Source: Akkermansia sp. (GTDB lineage Bacteria > Verrucomicrobiota > Verrucomicrobiia > Verrucomicrobiales > Akkermansiaceae). Taken from it: a stretch of DNA of 34,148 nucleotides. Shown here one piece after another: positions 33,814-34,148 of the stretch. Made by a program: the position numbers and the translations under genes. The number at the start of each line of letters is the position of its first letter. The first letter of the stretch is position 1. Where the stretch lies: positions 1 through 34,148 of the forward strand of contig JAFWYD010000074.1 of assembly GCA_017517805.1 (NCBI GenBank), in the 5' to 3' direction. A model generated the notes under the pieces. That model did no database searches. It was not told where the DNA came from and saw only the letters and a list, made by a program, of their open reading frames with translations.

Positions 33814-33922
33814 AGCTCCTTATCGGAATAAAAGTTCACAAAACTCAACGATAATTAATAACATTATCAGATTCCTGCTATTTTTCAAGTTTATTCTCCA
33901 ACGCAGCCAGCCGCCAGGCAAA
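33814..33922 (-). promoter_or_regulatory. AT-rich upstream region of the giant adhesin
   Basis: This stretch between the terminator and the adhesin ATG is markedly AT-richer than its surroundings. It carries a GATAAT/ATTATC dyad (33850-33855 and 33863-33868) and an AAGGAG ribosome binding site. On the minus strand, TTGAAA followed by GATAAT-like or TAATGT hexamers could be a promoter, but the spacing is imperfect. A promoter is expected here; I cannot place it firmly. Confidence 0.4.
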
Positions 33923-33953
33923 AAAAGCCGCTCCCTCCACGAGAGCGGCTTTT
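33923..33953 (-). terminator. Intrinsic terminator of the upstream large gene
   Basis: Stem GCCGCTC (33927-33933) and GAGCGGC (33943-33949) is extended by A-T pairs on both sides. On the minus strand the stem is followed by T6 (33921-33926 on the plus strand). It lies about 20 nt after the stop of the partial gene. A T-run on the other strand makes it potentially bidirectional. Confidence 0.85.
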
Positions 33954-33973
33954 CTTCATACTATCGCGTTGAC

Positions 33974-34148
33974 TCAGGCCAGGTTCGAGAATCGCTTCTG
34001 AGCCTCCTCGGCAGCCTGCTGCTCCTCCTTCTCCAGCGTGAGCGAATAGGCCGTGTTGTACTGCCCGGCACCGGCATCCAGCGAAGCGACCTCCACGAAG
34101 TAGGTGCCGCTCGTCAGGCTCAGCGTTGCATCCAGCCCGCTGGCGGCC
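33974..34148 (-). CDS. C-terminus of a second large secreted protein (partial, 5' end outside window)
   Basis: Only the last 57 codons are visible. They read ASGLDATLSLTSGTYFVEV...NTAYSLTLEKEEQQAAE and then EAQKRFSNLA. The first about 46 residues are identical to the C-terminal beta domain of the giant adhesin downstream. Only the last about 10 residues differ (ESERNIMAQG there). It is probably another substrate of the same type I exporter. It is transcribed toward the adhesin gene and closed by the terminator at 33923-33953. Confidence 0.85.
   Translation of the reverse strand, partial: AASGLDATLSLTSGTYFVEVASLDAGAGQYNTAYSLTLEKEEQQAAEEAQKRFSNLA
34009..34148 (-). repeat. 140-bp direct repeat, copy in the upstream partial gene
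   Basis: Second copy of the repeat at 23460-23599, three mismatches seen, same orientation, 10,549 bp away. It reaches the window edge, so its true extent is unknown. It could support recombination deleting the intervening adhesin gene. Confidence 0.95.

Noticed and set aside
1..34148. CRISPR arrays, insertion sequences, prophage genes or integrase next to the tRNAs
   Set aside because: No regularly spaced direct repeats, transposase or integrase frames were seen. The DUF1353-like gene alone does not make a prophage because it carries a lipoprotein signal and has no phage neighbours.

Overview
The window reads as a chromosomal segment of a Gram-negative, host- or polysaccharide-associated bacterium, most likely of the PVC superphylum (Verrucomicrobiota/Lentisphaerota-like). 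This is an inference from gene content: a secreted GH95 fucosidase, Sel1 and FHA proteins, a very large CARDB/beta-helix secreted protein with its own type I exporter, and an M16 peptidase fused to a second domain. No rRNA or marker gene fixes the lineage. Promoters look sigma70-like (TTGACA/TATAAT). Several place the transcription start within about 0-10 nt of the start codon.

Left part (1-14,000). Two minus-strand tRNA genes (Glu, cut by the window edge, and Lys) are divergent from a lone trpB. trpB is preceded by a 19-codon leader peptide with three consecutive Trp codons and a strong intrinsic terminator, which is a textbook-style attenuator. A convergent DUF1796 gene follows, sharing a palindromic terminator with trpB. 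Next comes a plus-strand cluster: a secreted thioredoxin-fold protein without a CxxC, a Sel1-repeat protein, the epoxyqueuosine reductase QueG, a YugP-like membrane zinc peptidase, an HU-like protein, an FHA protein, a GH95 alpha-L-fucosidase and a small protein with a basic tail. A minus-strand operon carries yqeY, ispD, an atypical SDR and a J-domain/TM/Sel1 protein.

Middle (14,000-18,400). One 1429-residue exported protein joins a two-lobed M16 zinc peptidase to a C-terminal domain with a candidate His/Cys dyad of the caspase/gingipain (clan CD) type. An A10 tract lies at the junction.

Right part (18,400-34,148), all on the minus strand. In transcription order it holds the 3' end of one large exported protein, a terminator, a giant (about 3460-residue) modular adhesin, a 96-residue protein, an ABC exporter with catalytically dead C39-like domains, an HlyD adaptor and a DUF1353-like lipoprotein. 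The adhesin reading frame is broken twice by compensating single-base shifts, one of them in a G7 tract. The two large proteins share a nearly identical C-terminal 140 bp. I read the region as a dedicated type I secretion module for giant surface proteins that share a C-terminal signal domain. No TolC-like outer membrane channel is present in the window.
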